A DNA stretch of 64,000 nucleotides from Ralstonia soli. GTDB lineage: Bacteria > Pseudomonadota > Gammaproteobacteria > Burkholderiales > Burkholderiaceae. The DNA lies in contig NZ_JAMXHT010000003.1 in assembly GCF_023955655.1 (NCBI RefSeq), positions 496,001 to 560,000 of the forward strand, in the 5' to 3' direction. Positions within the stretch are counted from its first letter, which is position 1; each line of letters opens with the position of its first letter. The position numbers and the translations under genes are program-made. Shown here one piece after another: positions 33,659-42,594 of the stretch. The notes beneath the pieces are model-generated. The model did not search any database, was not told where the DNA came from, and saw only the letters and a program-made list of their open reading frames with translations.

Positions 33659-34225
33659 TCAACGCTTGACGTAGATGGATTCGAGAACGACATGCGTCTC
33701 CGGACGCGCGCCTGTCGCATAGACGGTGATCCGGTAGGCCGTCCCACCCGTCGGGGGCTTCACACCGATGCCGACACTCTCGCCGGCCGGCACCGACACC
33801 CCGGACAGCTTCTCGATGACGTACAAGGGCTGCGAGGCCACGTCCGGCAATGCCGACGCTCCTGTAAAGGCGCCATACGCCCGGGTATTGCCGCTGTTGG
33901 TCCAGTCGATCAGCGTGGAGATCGATGCCGATTTCGGCGTGGACCAGGACGACGGCGGCGTGCATAACCCGCTTGCACAGGCTTGCACAAAGCTCGTAGC
34001 GGCGGTGATGTTCTGGGCAATGTCCTGTTCGGCATCGCGCAAGGCAGTCTCCGCCGCCTGAAACGCCAACTTGCTGTCCTTGCTGTTGCCCAGCATCATT
34101 TCCTGCATGACGGAGCCGTTGACGAGCGCCAAGCCCAGAATCGTCATCACCAACAAAAGCACCAACGCAACGGGCAGTGCGACACCCTTTTGCGCGCGAC
34201 GCGGCATGAGTCGATCCATCGTCAT
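33659..34225 (-). CDS. pilX: Type IV pilus minor pilin PilX
   Basis: A 188-residue prepilin-like protein. The basic leader MTMDRLMPRRAQKG precedes VALPVALVLLLVMTILGLAL, and NSKDSKLAFQAAETALRDAE is the conserved PilX stretch. It acts in the tip complex with PilV, PilW and PilY1. Its ATG overlaps the pilW stop (TGATG). Confidence 0.9.
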   Translation of the reverse strand: MTMDRLMPRRAQKGVALPVALVLLLVMTILGLALVNGSVMQEMMLGNSKDSKLAFQAAETALRDAEQDIAQNITAATSFVQACASGLCTPPSSWSTPKSASISTLIDWTNSGNTRAYGAFTGASALPDVASQPLYVIEKLSGVSVPAGESVGIGVKPPTGGTAYRITVYATGARPETHVVLESIYVKR

Positions 34226-35259
34226 CACATCACCCGGTTGCGCAGCGTGATCAAGCTCGAGAAAGCGGAGCGTATGCGCCTGTCCGCTGCCGTCGCCGAG
34301 GCGCCGTTAAAGGTGTAGACCTGTGCGACGGGCGACACGTTGTCCTGCACGGTCGCCATCAGAAGTTGCATCCGCACGCTGACGACGTTGTTCCAATTGC
34401 TGACGTTGTCTGCGGTGACGTACCGGTTGGCAGCCTGATCGCCGTCTGTGTCTTCGCCGAACAGCAGGGCAAGGTTCTCCACGCCTTCCACCAACTCCTG
34501 TGCCTGCCCGGCGCCCGTGTAATCCGGCACGCTGTACGACCACAGCGATTTCACTTTGCTGTTGAGCACGCTCTTGGCGATGTAATACGTCTTGGTCACG
34601 ACGCGATAGGCTGAAGCATCGGTATTGAAAACATGCGCGAGGTCGGCACTGGCATTGCCTGGTGACGGCGTGGTCGTCGCTGCATGCGCGAGCGCGCCCG
34701 TCGTTGGTGTGCTCGTCATTTGGCTGACCTGGAAGACGGCCTGTGCCTCGCAGTCGGTCACCAGCACGTAGTCGCCCTGCGCAAAGGGGGCGCTGGCGTC
34801 GACGGTCACGGCCCCCGTTGTACCGGTCATCGGCGCCGTCAGGGCAGCGCCGTTGCCGTAGACGCGCTTGATGGCAAAGACGTCCGTTCCCGCGATCGGC
34901 GGATTCGCCAGGGTGCTGACACTCGCGTCCAGCGCCGGCGACCATGTCGAACCGCTGGCGTGATAACCAAACAGTGTCTGGTCGAAGCGGTTGTTGAACG
35001 CACTGGCAGTATTGAGCGTATTGACGGGTGCATTGGCTGCACCATTACAGCCGCGGAACCCCGCCATGCGGACATCCTGCTCGATCATCTCCACGGCGAA
35101 ACGCGCGCTTTCCTCCAGGCGCCCGACCGTGTCGACCACGCGCGAAGTCTGACGCCCCGAAAGATAAATCGACACGGAAACGCCAACGAGCAGCAACCCC
35201 ACGGCCAGACCGACCATGAGTTCAACAAGAGAGAAGCCGGTTTGTCGACGATGCATCAT
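34225..35259 (-). CDS. pilW: Type IV pilus minor pilin PilW
   Basis: A 344-residue prepilin. Leader MMHRRQTG then FSLVELMVGLAVGLLLVGVS; IEQDVRMAGFRGCNG is the typical PilW region. The rest is a large beta-rich head ending RIRSAFSSLITLRNRVM. The start at 35259 overlaps the pilV stop (ATGA), which is why a frame reaching 35307 was not used. Confidence 0.9.
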   Translation of the reverse strand: MMHRRQTGFSLVELMVGLAVGLLLVGVSVSIYLSGRQTSRVVDTVGRLEESARFAVEMIEQDVRMAGFRGCNGAANAPVNTLNTASAFNNRFDQTLFGYHASGSTWSPALDASVSTLANPPIAGTDVFAIKRVYGNGAALTAPMTGTTGAVTVDASAPFAQGDYVLVTDCEAQAVFQVSQMTSTPTTGALAHAATTTPSPGNASADLAHVFNTDASAYRVVTKTYYIAKSVLNSKVKSLWSYSVPDYTGAGQAQELVEGVENLALLFGEDTDGDQAANRYVTADNVSNWNNVVSVRMQLLMATVQDNVSPVAQVYTFNGASATAADRRIRSAFSSLITLRNRVM

Positions 35260-35852
35260 GGTTTGAAAGTCGAAGACAACAACTGTTGCTGGCCGTTCTC
35301 CGTCCACCAGATCATGACGGCGTAGGTGCTGCCGACGCCGTCGCAGCCGGGCGCATCGGGCGTGGCGGGCTTAGCTGGTTTGGCCGGTTGGGCTGGTATC
35401 GCGGGCGTGGCAGGCACACCGGGGCCGCCGGGGTCGGCTGGCGTGGCAGGAATCGCCGGCGTTCCGGGTGTGCCGATTACGCTGGTCAAACACACCACGC
35501 CCGTACCCTTCGGAAGCAATGTGCTCAGTTCATTCGACCACTCGTAGTAATCGTTCTGCGCGGTCTGCGCGGCCGAGCAACCGGTCGACACGCAGCCAGG
35601 GTTCGCGGCGGAGCCCGTCAGGTTGTCGTACGCGCCGGCCGCATACCCGGCAAGGTTGGCGCGCATTCGGTCGGTCATTTCATAGGCCAACGATACGGCC
35701 TTGCTGCGTTGGCTGGAGGTCGTGGAACTCGACATGCCCACCAGTTGCAGACGGGCAAACCCGATCAGGCCGATGGAGATCACCAGAAGCGCCACGAGCG
35801 CTTCAAGCAGCGCGTAGCCCTGCGATTTGGATGTCGACATGCGCGCGCTCAT
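35256..35852 (-). CDS. pilV: Type IV pilus minor pilin PilV, with Pro-Ala-rich insert
   Basis: A 198-residue prepilin. Leader MSARMSTSKSQG then YALLEALVALLVISIGLIGF. Residues about 130-175 are a low-complexity run of Pro, Ala, Gly and Thr in PATP/PAIP-like units (GTPGTPAIPATPADPGGPGV, PAQPAKPAKPATPDAPGC) ahead of a short beta end. Such inserts are unusual for PilV and may be a flexible or collagen-like loop. ATG 35852 overlaps the fimT stop. Confidence 0.88.
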   Translation of the reverse strand: MSARMSTSKSQGYALLEALVALLVISIGLIGFARLQLVGMSSSTTSSQRSKAVSLAYEMTDRMRANLAGYAAGAYDNLTGSAANPGCVSTGCSAAQTAQNDYYEWSNELSTLLPKGTGVVCLTSVIGTPGTPAIPATPADPGGPGVPATPAIPAQPAKPAKPATPDAPGCDGVGSTYAVMIWWTENGQQQLLSSTFKP

Positions 35853-36499
35853 GGGCAGGCTGCGCTGGCGGAATCCGCCAGCCCATTCGGCCGAACCGTG
35901 ATCTGGTATCCCGGTGCGCCGCTGGTTGAGGAACACGCCTTCAGTTGTCGCGCGGGGCTCGGGGCGGGCAGCAGAAAGCCATGCGCATCGAACTCGATCA
36001 CGCCGTTGTTTGGCACGCTCAACGTCAACCCCGCCACCAAGGGTTCATGGGCGCGCAAAACCGGCTCTCCCGCATCGATGGCACCGTTCGCGTTCGAATC
36101 AACCCAGACGGACCAGCCCGTGCCCCACTCATTCCCGCTTGCCACCGACGCTCCCGGCGCTTTCACACCCACCGGAACGCCGCGCTTTGCTGCTTCACTC
36201 CGCGCCAGGGCCAGGGAAGACATGACCTCGCTTTGCACAGCAAAAAGGCGGTTGCTGCGCAGCGTAGGGCCGAACGAGGGCACCGCCATCATCAGAATCA
36301 CCGCCAGGATGGACAGCGTCACCAGCAACTCGATCAAGGTGAAGCCTTGAACCGGCGCTCGCGCACGGCGTATCCCGAACGCAACGCCGCTCGCAGCGCG
36401 CACGGCGCGAGCACCAGGCCGCCCACCCAAAGCATCATGTCCGCTTGCGGAATGTGGCTGGTGAAACGAAGAGGAGAAATCGCGATCTGCCGCGCGCAT
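35849..36499 (-). CDS. fimT: Type IV minor pilin FimT/GspH-like
   Basis: A 216-residue frame with FTLIELLVTLSILAVILMMA at about residues 53-72, followed by the GspH/FimT domain (VQSEVMSSLALARSEAAKRG, WGTGWSVWVDSNANGAIDAG). The leader of 52 residues is far longer than the usual 5-25, so the real start may be the GTG at 36403, which would leave about 20 residues. It is the first gene of the minus-strand pilin operon. Confidence 0.83.
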   Translation of the reverse strand: MRAADRDFSSSFHQPHSASGHDALGGRPGARAVRAASGVAFGIRRARAPVQGFTLIELLVTLSILAVILMMAVPSFGPTLRSNRLFAVQSEVMSSLALARSEAAKRGVPVGVKAPGASVASGNEWGTGWSVWVDSNANGAIDAGEPVLRAHEPLVAGLTLSVPNNGVIEFDAHGFLLPAPSPARQLKACSSTSGAPGYQITVRPNGLADSASAACP

Positions 36500-36950
36500 C
36501 TCAGTCAGCGTGCCGCTGCAAGATTGCGCGCCTACACCGCCCCCTGGGCGGCATCCCGTTAAACATACTCACCCCCGACGTTTTGTTATGCGGCAGCCCC
36601 TGCGCAATCGATTGCGCAAGCTGCTCCTTGCATTTCCGTGTTTTTTCTTTTGAGCCGCATTGAACGTCACGAACGCGGCGATCGCGCTGCCTCCCCGCAA
36701 GAAAAAGGGCGAAGCAGAACCCCCAAATAGTGGGGAATTCGTAACAAAGTGTCAACAATCGACCCGAACAGTGCAAGGTCAGTTAGGGGCCCGCCCTCCC
36801 AAAACCGGCCGGGCAACCATGCACCAACCGCAATGGCACAGCACAAGCACGGGTGCCTGAGCGTTTTAGAGGGTATTCACTAGATGTGACATTTAAGCGA
36901 CCGCTTTGCCACTAATTTGGGCCCGATCTGCCCTCTTCCATCACCGCTTC
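36500..36950. other. Divergent region between the two minor pilin operons
   Basis: About 450 bp with no gene. It includes an 18-bp perfect palindrome (36601-36618), a pyrimidine-rich tract after it (TTTTTTCTTTT) and AT-rich runs near 36730 and 36875-36900 (TATTCACTAGATGTGACATTTAAG) that may hold the plus-strand promoter. No sigma-54 site is evident. Confidence 0.6.
36601..36618. promoter_or_regulatory. Perfect 18-bp palindrome between pilin operons
   Basis: TGCGCAATCGATTGCGCA equals its own complement and lies about 100 bp before fimT, nested inside a wider GCAGC/GCTGC pair. It could be a regulator site serving both divergent operons. Confidence 0.45.
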
Positions 36951-37142
36951 ATGTCCACTCGTTGCTGCCCTCGCCGCCAACGCGGCGCGATCCTGATCGA
37001 ATCGCTTGTGGCCCTGGCTATCCTCTCGCTGGGTGCGGCGGCGATGTTCACCGCGTTCGACCACCTTGAAGCGGCCAGCCACGCCACACGCACGCTGAGC
37101 ACGAGCGCCCGCACCCAACTCTCCGCATCGGGCACGCGCTAA
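36951..37142 (+). CDS. Short PilV-like prepilin, second pilin operon
   Basis: A 63-residue protein: leader MSTRCCPRRQRG then AILIESLVALAILSLGAAAM, with Glu5 present, and only about 30 residues beyond the hydrophobic helix. It has no globular head, unlike the 198-residue PilV of the other operon, so it is either a truncated PilV or a minimal pilin. One base separates it from the PilW-like gene. Confidence 0.7.
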   Translation: MSTRCCPRRQRGAILIESLVALAILSLGAAAMFTAFDHLEAASHATRTLSTSARTQLSASGTR

Positions 37143-37143
37143 G

Positions 37144-38082
37144 ATGCCGCGCCCACTCGCCCGGCGCGCGTGCGGCGTGTCGCTTGTCGAACTGCTGGTT
37201 GGCATGGTGATCGCGCTGATGGTGCTGGGTATCGCCTTGCAGCTCACACTGATCGCCAGGGCGCGCTATCTGCGCCTGGCCGATGAGGCCCTGATCCAAG
37301 ATCGCGGCATGCAAGCGCTCGATCTCATCCGGACCGCCGTGAACCAGGCAGGATGGGTGACCGATACGCCCACGGCCTCTCCCACACGCCGCTGGCCCAG
37401 TGACAGCGCACCGCCGTCGCTGGTCGGCTGGGATAACTGTGGCAACCAGGCACTCCCGGCTGCCTCGGGACCGTGCCCAAGCGGCTTGCGCGGGAGCGAC
37501 GCGCTATTGGTCCGTTTCGCCGGCCGAGGCAAGAGCGTCAGTGACGCTGACGGCGACGGTGCCACACGTGACTGTGCCGGCTATCCGGTGCCGGAGCGCG
37601 ATGCAAGCGAAACCGACCCTCGCCTCGGTTACATCCTGCTGTACGTGGCCCGTAGCAGCGACGCTGCACAGGTGCCGCAACTGATGTGCCGCTCTCTCAA
37701 GCGGGACTTCAAAACGCCGCCAGCCGACCCAGGGCGAGGCTCCGCCATGGTCCGAGGCGTCGAAACCCTGCAACTGCTCTACACGCTTGCCCCGACTGCC
37801 ACCGCGCTCGGGGAAACGGTCTCTGCACGCGACATGACAAAGGACGACTGGTATCGCGTGCAGCAGATCGAGGTCTCGCTGGTCGTGCGGGGCGAGCGGT
37901 TCTCGGCCAGAACACCACCATCGGAGACGATCGAACTGTTCCCGGAAATCAAAGCCATACGAGGCGCGCCAATCAAGCAGGACCTGGAGTTCCGCCCGAC
38001 CGACCCACACCGCAACCGCGCCCGCTTCACCGCCACGCTGGCCGTGCGCAACCCACTGCACTGCGAGGCCGACGTATGTTGA
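37144..38082 (+). CDS. PilW-like minor pilin, second operon
   Basis: A 312-residue prepilin. Leader MPRPLARRACG then VSLVELLVGMVIALMVLGIA with Glu5; IRTAVNQAGWVTDTP matches the PilW region. The head has several cysteines (DNCGNQ, GPCPSG, RDCAGYP, MCRSLK). It overlaps the next gene by 7 nt. It is diverged from the 344-residue PilW of the first operon. Confidence 0.8.
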   Translation: MPRPLARRACGVSLVELLVGMVIALMVLGIALQLTLIARARYLRLADEALIQDRGMQALDLIRTAVNQAGWVTDTPTASPTRRWPSDSAPPSLVGWDNCGNQALPAASGPCPSGLRGSDALLVRFAGRGKSVSDADGDGATRDCAGYPVPERDASETDPRLGYILLYVARSSDAAQVPQLMCRSLKRDFKTPPADPGRGSAMVRGVETLQLLYTLAPTATALGETVSARDMTKDDWYRVQQIEVSLVVRGERFSARTPPSETIELFPEIKAIRGAPIKQDLEFRPTDPHRNRARFTATLAVRNPLHCEADVC

Positions 38083-38672
38083 ACCGCCACGCGCGCGGGC
38101 GCGGCTTTTCCATCATCGCAGTGGTTGGCGCGCTGATCATCATCAGCCTACTGATGGTCGCTGCATTGCAAGCGGTGCAGGACCAGCGACGCCGTGCAAC
38201 GCTCTCAGCCAATCACGCGCTCGCGCTGCGCGAAGCCGAGGCCGCGCTCGCCGCTGCCGAGTGCGAATTGGCATTCGCCACCGGCTCACGCGATCCCACC
38301 GGCTGCCCTGCTGCACCAGACCCGGCCCGTGCTGCGGCGCTCAACCCTGTCACGCTGGCTGGATTTGTTGAGGGGGCTTGCGGTAAAGAAAAACCAACAC
38401 AGGGACTCTGCTGGCCACGCGCCGGCCAAACGGCCCAAGGGATGTCCGACCTTCTGCACTCCACGCGCTACGCGACGGTGCTTCTCACCAGCACGACCTC
38501 CGCACGCTACGTCATTGAACCCATCCCCGATGTGCCGCCTAGCCAATGGATGCACGCCGGCGCAGCCCCGGCGCCTCATCTCTTCCGCATCACGTCGGCG
38601 GGCTTTAGTGCAGATGACGGCGTCAACGTGATGCTGCAGGCCGTCTACCGCCCACGAGTCGGCCAACCATGA
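38076..38672 (+). CDS. PilX-like minor pilin, second operon
   Basis: A 198-residue protein: leader MLNRHARGRG then FSIIAVVGALIIISLLMVAA, and NHALALREAEAALAAAECEL as the PilX-type stretch. The fifth residue after the cut is not Glu (FSIIA), as in other PilX proteins. The ATG of the next gene overlaps its stop (ATGA). Role as in the first operon, but perhaps for a different pilus tip. Confidence 0.78.
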   Translation: MLNRHARGRGFSIIAVVGALIIISLLMVAALQAVQDQRRRATLSANHALALREAEAALAAAECELAFATGSRDPTGCPAAPDPARAAALNPVTLAGFVEGACGKEKPTQGLCWPRAGQTAQGMSDLLHSTRYATVLLTSTTSARYVIEPIPDVPPSQWMHAGAAPAPHLFRITSAGFSADDGVNVMLQAVYRPRVGQP

Positions 38673-40486
38673 ACAAGCGTCGCGTTGGAGCGTGGCTTGT
38701 GGCCGCGCTCGCCAGTTCCACCCCGGCTGCCACGAGCGACAACCCGGCGGACCTGCTACCGACGCACATCATCGCGGTACGCGGAGGAGATGCGTGGAGC
38801 GGCCGCCTGCGCGCGCTGCAATTCCAGCCGACGCTTGGCACGCTCGACGCGCCGGCTCCGCCCGATCTTTGGGAAGCAGGCGCGCTGCTCGGCGATATGC
38901 CCCCCGATACACGGCAGCTTTGGACATTCCGTCATGGCGAAGCAACAGCACACAAACCGGTGGCGCTGCGTTGGGATGCGCTATCCCCCGCGCAGCAGGC
39001 GGAAATCGATGGTGGCGACGGCCTCGGCACGGCGCGCGTCGATTATTTGCTCGGCGTGCGCGACGCCGAGCATGACGGAGCGGGCCTGCGCCCGCGTTCA
39101 TCCATCCTGGGCAACATGCGCGGTGCACACGTGCAGTTGCTCGGCCCTCCGGGTTTCGTGTTCGATGCGCGGCATGCGAGCTTCCGCCAGGACCATGCAC
39201 GGCGTCCATGGATGGTCTACATAGGCGCCAATGATGGCCTACTGCACGCCTTTGATGCGCGCACCGGCGAGGAGCGTTTCGCGGTCATGTCGGACGCCGT
39301 CTTGCCGACGGCCGCACGCAACGCATCACCGGGCAGACCGGTGCCGGGTCCGGTCTGCAGCCGGCCCTTTGCTTCGGATGCCTGGACTGGCAGCCAATGG
39401 CGGTCTGTGCTCGCCTGTGGCAACGGTGCGATGGGCACGGGCCTGTTCCTGGTAGACGTGACCGACCCGACATCGAGTGGGCCGCGCTCCCTGTTCGCCT
39501 ACGATGCCACAGACGACCCTACCGTCGGCCACATCGAAGGCCCCATCCCCATCGTGCCGCTGACCGGCAGCGACGCGCAGCCGCGCTGGTTCGCCATCAG
39601 CGGCAACGGCCATGGTGATCCCGCCGGGGAAAGCCGCCTACTGCTGCTGGCGCTCGATCAGCCGGTCGTATCGGCATGGCAACCGAACAGCACCGCCTAC
39701 GCGGTCAGCGTACCCTCCACTGCCGGGCGCGGCGGCCTGGGCGCGCCTGTCGTGGCGCTGGGGCCAAATGGGCGAGGCAACACCGCGTACGCCCCCGATG
39801 CCAACGGCAACGTCTGGCGTTTCGACCTCAGCGGCGCACCCCCGTGGGACAAGGCGCTCGGCAAAAACTCGCCTGAGCAGAGCACGCCGTTCTTCACCGC
39901 CATGTCGCATGGCAAGCGCCTTCAGCGCGTCCTCGGCCCGATGCTGCTGGCTGCCACGACGGGTGGGCCGCTGCTCGTTTTCACGGCGGTCGACGCGAGC
40001 GGCCATGCCACGCTGTACGGGGTAGTCGATGGAAGCAAGCGCGGTCTGTCACGCGAGGACTTGGTCGCGCGCAGCGTCACCGATACGGTCGGCGACGTCG
40101 CCGACAGCGCACGCGCCACGAACGGCTGGCACATCGATCTGCCGACCGGCGAGATGCCCGAAGACCTTGCCACCGCCGACCTGCGCAGCCTGATGCTGAC
40201 CACGCGCGACACAACGGGCCATCAACGCGCGTACCTGCTGGACCCGGTCAGCGGCTTGGCCACCAGTCAAACCGGCGGTACCGGCCATGTGGTCGCGGGT
40301 ACGCCGCTGATCACCACGCTGGATACGCCCCCAACACAAACGCCCAATGGCATCTCCATACAAGCCACCCACACCACGCTATGGCAACTCGACGGAGATG
40401 ACGTGCGCCAGTTGGAAACCCGCACCTACACCCGCCAACTCGGCCGCCTGAGCTGGCGGGAAATGACCGAAATGGGCGCGCACTGA
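38669..40486 (+). CDS. Short PilY1-like protein lacking the von Willebrand A domain
   Basis: A 605-residue exported protein with signal peptide (LVAALASSTPAATS). It has only the PilY1 beta-propeller part: YIGANDGLLHAFDARTGEE parallels YVGANDGMLHAINATTGNE of the full PilY1, and DANGNVWRFDLSG parallels its partner. The N-terminal metal-binding domain and the calcium loop DTNGD are missing. It may make a different tip. Tightly coupled to its neighbours on both sides (ATGA and TGATG). Confidence 0.8.
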   Translation: MNKRRVGAWLVAALASSTPAATSDNPADLLPTHIIAVRGGDAWSGRLRALQFQPTLGTLDAPAPPDLWEAGALLGDMPPDTRQLWTFRHGEATAHKPVALRWDALSPAQQAEIDGGDGLGTARVDYLLGVRDAEHDGAGLRPRSSILGNMRGAHVQLLGPPGFVFDARHASFRQDHARRPWMVYIGANDGLLHAFDARTGEERFAVMSDAVLPTAARNASPGRPVPGPVCSRPFASDAWTGSQWRSVLACGNGAMGTGLFLVDVTDPTSSGPRSLFAYDATDDPTVGHIEGPIPIVPLTGSDAQPRWFAISGNGHGDPAGESRLLLLALDQPVVSAWQPNSTAYAVSVPSTAGRGGLGAPVVALGPNGRGNTAYAPDANGNVWRFDLSGAPPWDKALGKNSPEQSTPFFTAMSHGKRLQRVLGPMLLAATTGGPLLVFTAVDASGHATLYGVVDGSKRGLSREDLVARSVTDTVGDVADSARATNGWHIDLPTGEMPEDLATADLRSLMLTTRDTTGHQRAYLLDPVSGLATSQTGGTGHVVAGTPLITTLDTPPTQTPNGISIQATHTTLWQLDGDDVRQLETRTYTRQLGRLSWREMTEMGAH

Positions 40487-40872
40487 TGCGGCGTACACAA
40501 GGGTTTACGCTGCTTGAGTTGATGGTGGTGCTCGCCGTAGCGGGCGCGCTCGCTTTTGCCACCATGTCGAGTTGGCCGGCGTATTTGCAGCGCACGCGCC
40601 GCGCCGCGGCAGGCGCTGCGTTGGTTTCCGCACTGGCGCAACTTGAACTGCGGCACGCGCGCACAGGGTCGTATGGAGAGGATGACCCGATGCCGAGCGT
40701 CGATGGTTACATCATCTCCATGCAACCCTGCATGACGCTTGACACAACTCCGCCCCGCTCCCAGTGCATCGAAGTGTATGCACTTCCCAATCCACCTGAC
40801 GTTGCATGCAGTAGGCTCATTCTGCGCAGCAACGGCACACGCGAACCCGCCGACCCGGCATGCTGGCCATGA
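40486..40872 (+). CDS. PilE-like minor pilin, second operon
   Basis: A 128-residue prepilin: leader MRRTQG then FTLLELMVVLAVAGALAFAT with Glu5. Its head carries PCMTLD, SQCIEV, ACSRLI and ACWP, so two disulfides are possible; the AACW-type ending resembles PilE of the first operon. It overlaps the previous and next genes. Confidence 0.82.
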   Translation: MRRTQGFTLLELMVVLAVAGALAFATMSSWPAYLQRTRRAAAGAALVSALAQLELRHARTGSYGEDDPMPSVDGYIISMQPCMTLDTTPPRSQCIEVYALPNPPDVACSRLILRSNGTREPADPACWP

Positions 40873-41456
40873 AACGGCTCGCACACCGCGCCTGCAAGGC
40901 AGGCGTCACGCTGATGGAGTTGGCCATTGTGATCGCCATCGTCGGCATCCTCGCCATGGCGGCGCTCCCGTCCATTATCGACCGCTGGCAGCGCGAAACC
41001 GTCATCCTGCTGGCTGACCGCTTTGCCAGCACCGTTTCCTTGGCACGCGCAATGGCTCAATACCAACATATTCAGACCAACATCGTGCAGTTGGATAATA
41101 GGGTGGGTTGGGACGGCGGCTGGGCGCTGACCACACAACAACCCGTAAGCAACCCGGATCGCACCGCTAAGCCGGTACCGGTGCCACCGCTGCTCTCCGT
41201 CTCAGCCGTCTCTGTGCCCAAGGTGCCAGCTGTACAAATCAGCTTCAGGATCCGCGACCAGACGCTTTCCTACGCACCTGTGGGATACTCACGTGATAGC
41301 AACGGGGGACCACGGTACGGCACGCTGACGATCTCCAGCGGACGGCACACGCGGCAAGTACGCATCAGCAATGTTGGCCGAGTCCGCATCTGCGACCCCG
41401 TTGCAGACAGCAAGAGTTGCCCGCTCACTGGCGACGACAGCGACTCGGACCCCTAA
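40869..41456 (+). CDS. FimT/GspH-like minor pilin, second operon
   Basis: A 195-residue prepilin: leader MKRLAHRACKAG then VTLMELAIVIAIVGILAMAA with Glu5, then ADRFASTVSLARAMAQYQHI as in FimT. It is last here, whereas fimT is first in the other operon. Its ATG overlaps the previous stop (ATGA). A short gap of 20 bp leads to ribD. Confidence 0.8.
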   Translation: MKRLAHRACKAGVTLMELAIVIAIVGILAMAALPSIIDRWQRETVILLADRFASTVSLARAMAQYQHIQTNIVQLDNRVGWDGGWALTTQQPVSNPDRTAKPVPVPPLLSVSAVSVPKVPAVQISFRIRDQTLSYAPVGYSRDSNGGPRYGTLTISSGRHTRQVRISNVGRVRICDPVADSKSCPLTGDDSDSDP

Positions 41457-41476
41457 CCCACTCCCGCTTCACACCC

Positions 41477-42589
41477 ATGTTCTCCGACTTCGACCACGCC
41501 ATGATGCAGCGCGCCCTGGCGCTGGCCGAGAAGGGCCTGTTCACCACCACACCGAACCCGCGCGTGGGCTGCGTGATCGTGCGTGACGACACGGTCATCG
41601 GCGAGGGCTACACGCAGCCGGCCGGCCAGGACCACGCCGAAATCCAGGCCATCAAGGACGCCCAGTCGCGCGGCCAGGACGTGCGCGGCGCCACCGCCTA
41701 TGTGACGCTGGAGCCCTGCAGCCACTTCGGCCGCACCCCGCCTTGTGCGGATCGCCTGGTTGAAGCCGGCATTGCCCGTGTGGTGGCGGCCATGGAAGAC
41801 CCCAACCCCGCCGTCTCCGGCCGCGGCCTGCAGAAGCTGCGCGATGCCGGCGTCGATGTGCGCTGCGGCCTGCTGGAACGCGAAGCGCGCGAACTGAACA
41901 TCGGCTTTGTTTCGCGCATGACGCGCGGCACGCCGTGGGTGCGCGTGAAGGTGGGCGCGTCGCTCGACGGCCGCACGGCGCTGGACAACGGCGTCAGCCA
42001 GTGGATCACCGAAGCCGAAGCCCGCGCCGATGGCCACCGCTGGCGCGCGCGCGCGTGTGCCATCCTCACCGGCATCGGCACGGTGCGCGAAGACAACCCG
42101 CGTCTGACCGTACGCGCCGTCACCACGCCGCGCCAGCCGCGCCGCGTGCTGATCGATTCGGCGCTAGACGTACCGCTTGACGCGCACATCCTCACCACCG
42201 ACGGCCACCACGAACCGACGCTGATCTTCGCCGCGCAGCCCGAAGCCGGCCGCATGCGCGCCCTGGCCGAACGCGGCGCGGAGGTCATCCTCCTGCCGAA
42301 TGCCGCCGGCAAGGTCGACCTAGCCGCGGTGCTGCGTGAGCTCGGCCGCCGCGAGATCAACGAACTGCACGTCGAGGCGGGCTTCAAGCTCAACGGCTCG
42401 CTGCTGCGCGAGGGGCTGGTCGACGAGATCCTCGTCTATCTGGCGCCCAAGGTGCTCGGCTCGGGCCAGGGCATGTTCAATATGGGGCCGCTCCAAACGC
42501 TGGAAGGCGCGGCCGAATTCTTCTTTCACGATATCTCGCGCATCGGGGGCGACCTTCGCATCCTGGCGCGCCGCAACCCGACAGACTGA
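41477..42589 (+). CDS. ribD: Riboflavin biosynthesis deaminase/reductase RibD
   Basis: A 370-residue bifunctional enzyme. The deaminase half has HAE (H53, E55) and PC...PPC (C81, C90) zinc ligands. The reductase half from about residue 150 has KVGASLDGRTAL and ELHVEAGFKLNGSLL. It converts the GTP cyclohydrolase product to 5-amino-6-ribitylamino-uracil phosphate. Start at ATG 41477; an upstream frame overlaps the preceding gene and lacks a ribosome site. Ribosome site is weak here also. First of ribD-ribE-ribBX-ribH. Confidence 0.95.
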   Translation: MFSDFDHAMMQRALALAEKGLFTTTPNPRVGCVIVRDDTVIGEGYTQPAGQDHAEIQAIKDAQSRGQDVRGATAYVTLEPCSHFGRTPPCADRLVEAGIARVVAAMEDPNPAVSGRGLQKLRDAGVDVRCGLLEREARELNIGFVSRMTRGTPWVRVKVGASLDGRTALDNGVSQWITEAEARADGHRWRARACAILTGIGTVREDNPRLTVRAVTTPRQPRRVLIDSALDVPLDAHILTTDGHHEPTLIFAAQPEAGRMRALAERGAEVILLPNAAGKVDLAAVLRELGRREINELHVEAGFKLNGSLLREGLVDEILVYLAPKVLGSGQGMFNMGPLQTLEGAAEFFFHDISRIGGDLRILARRNPTD

Positions 42590-42594
42590 TCACT

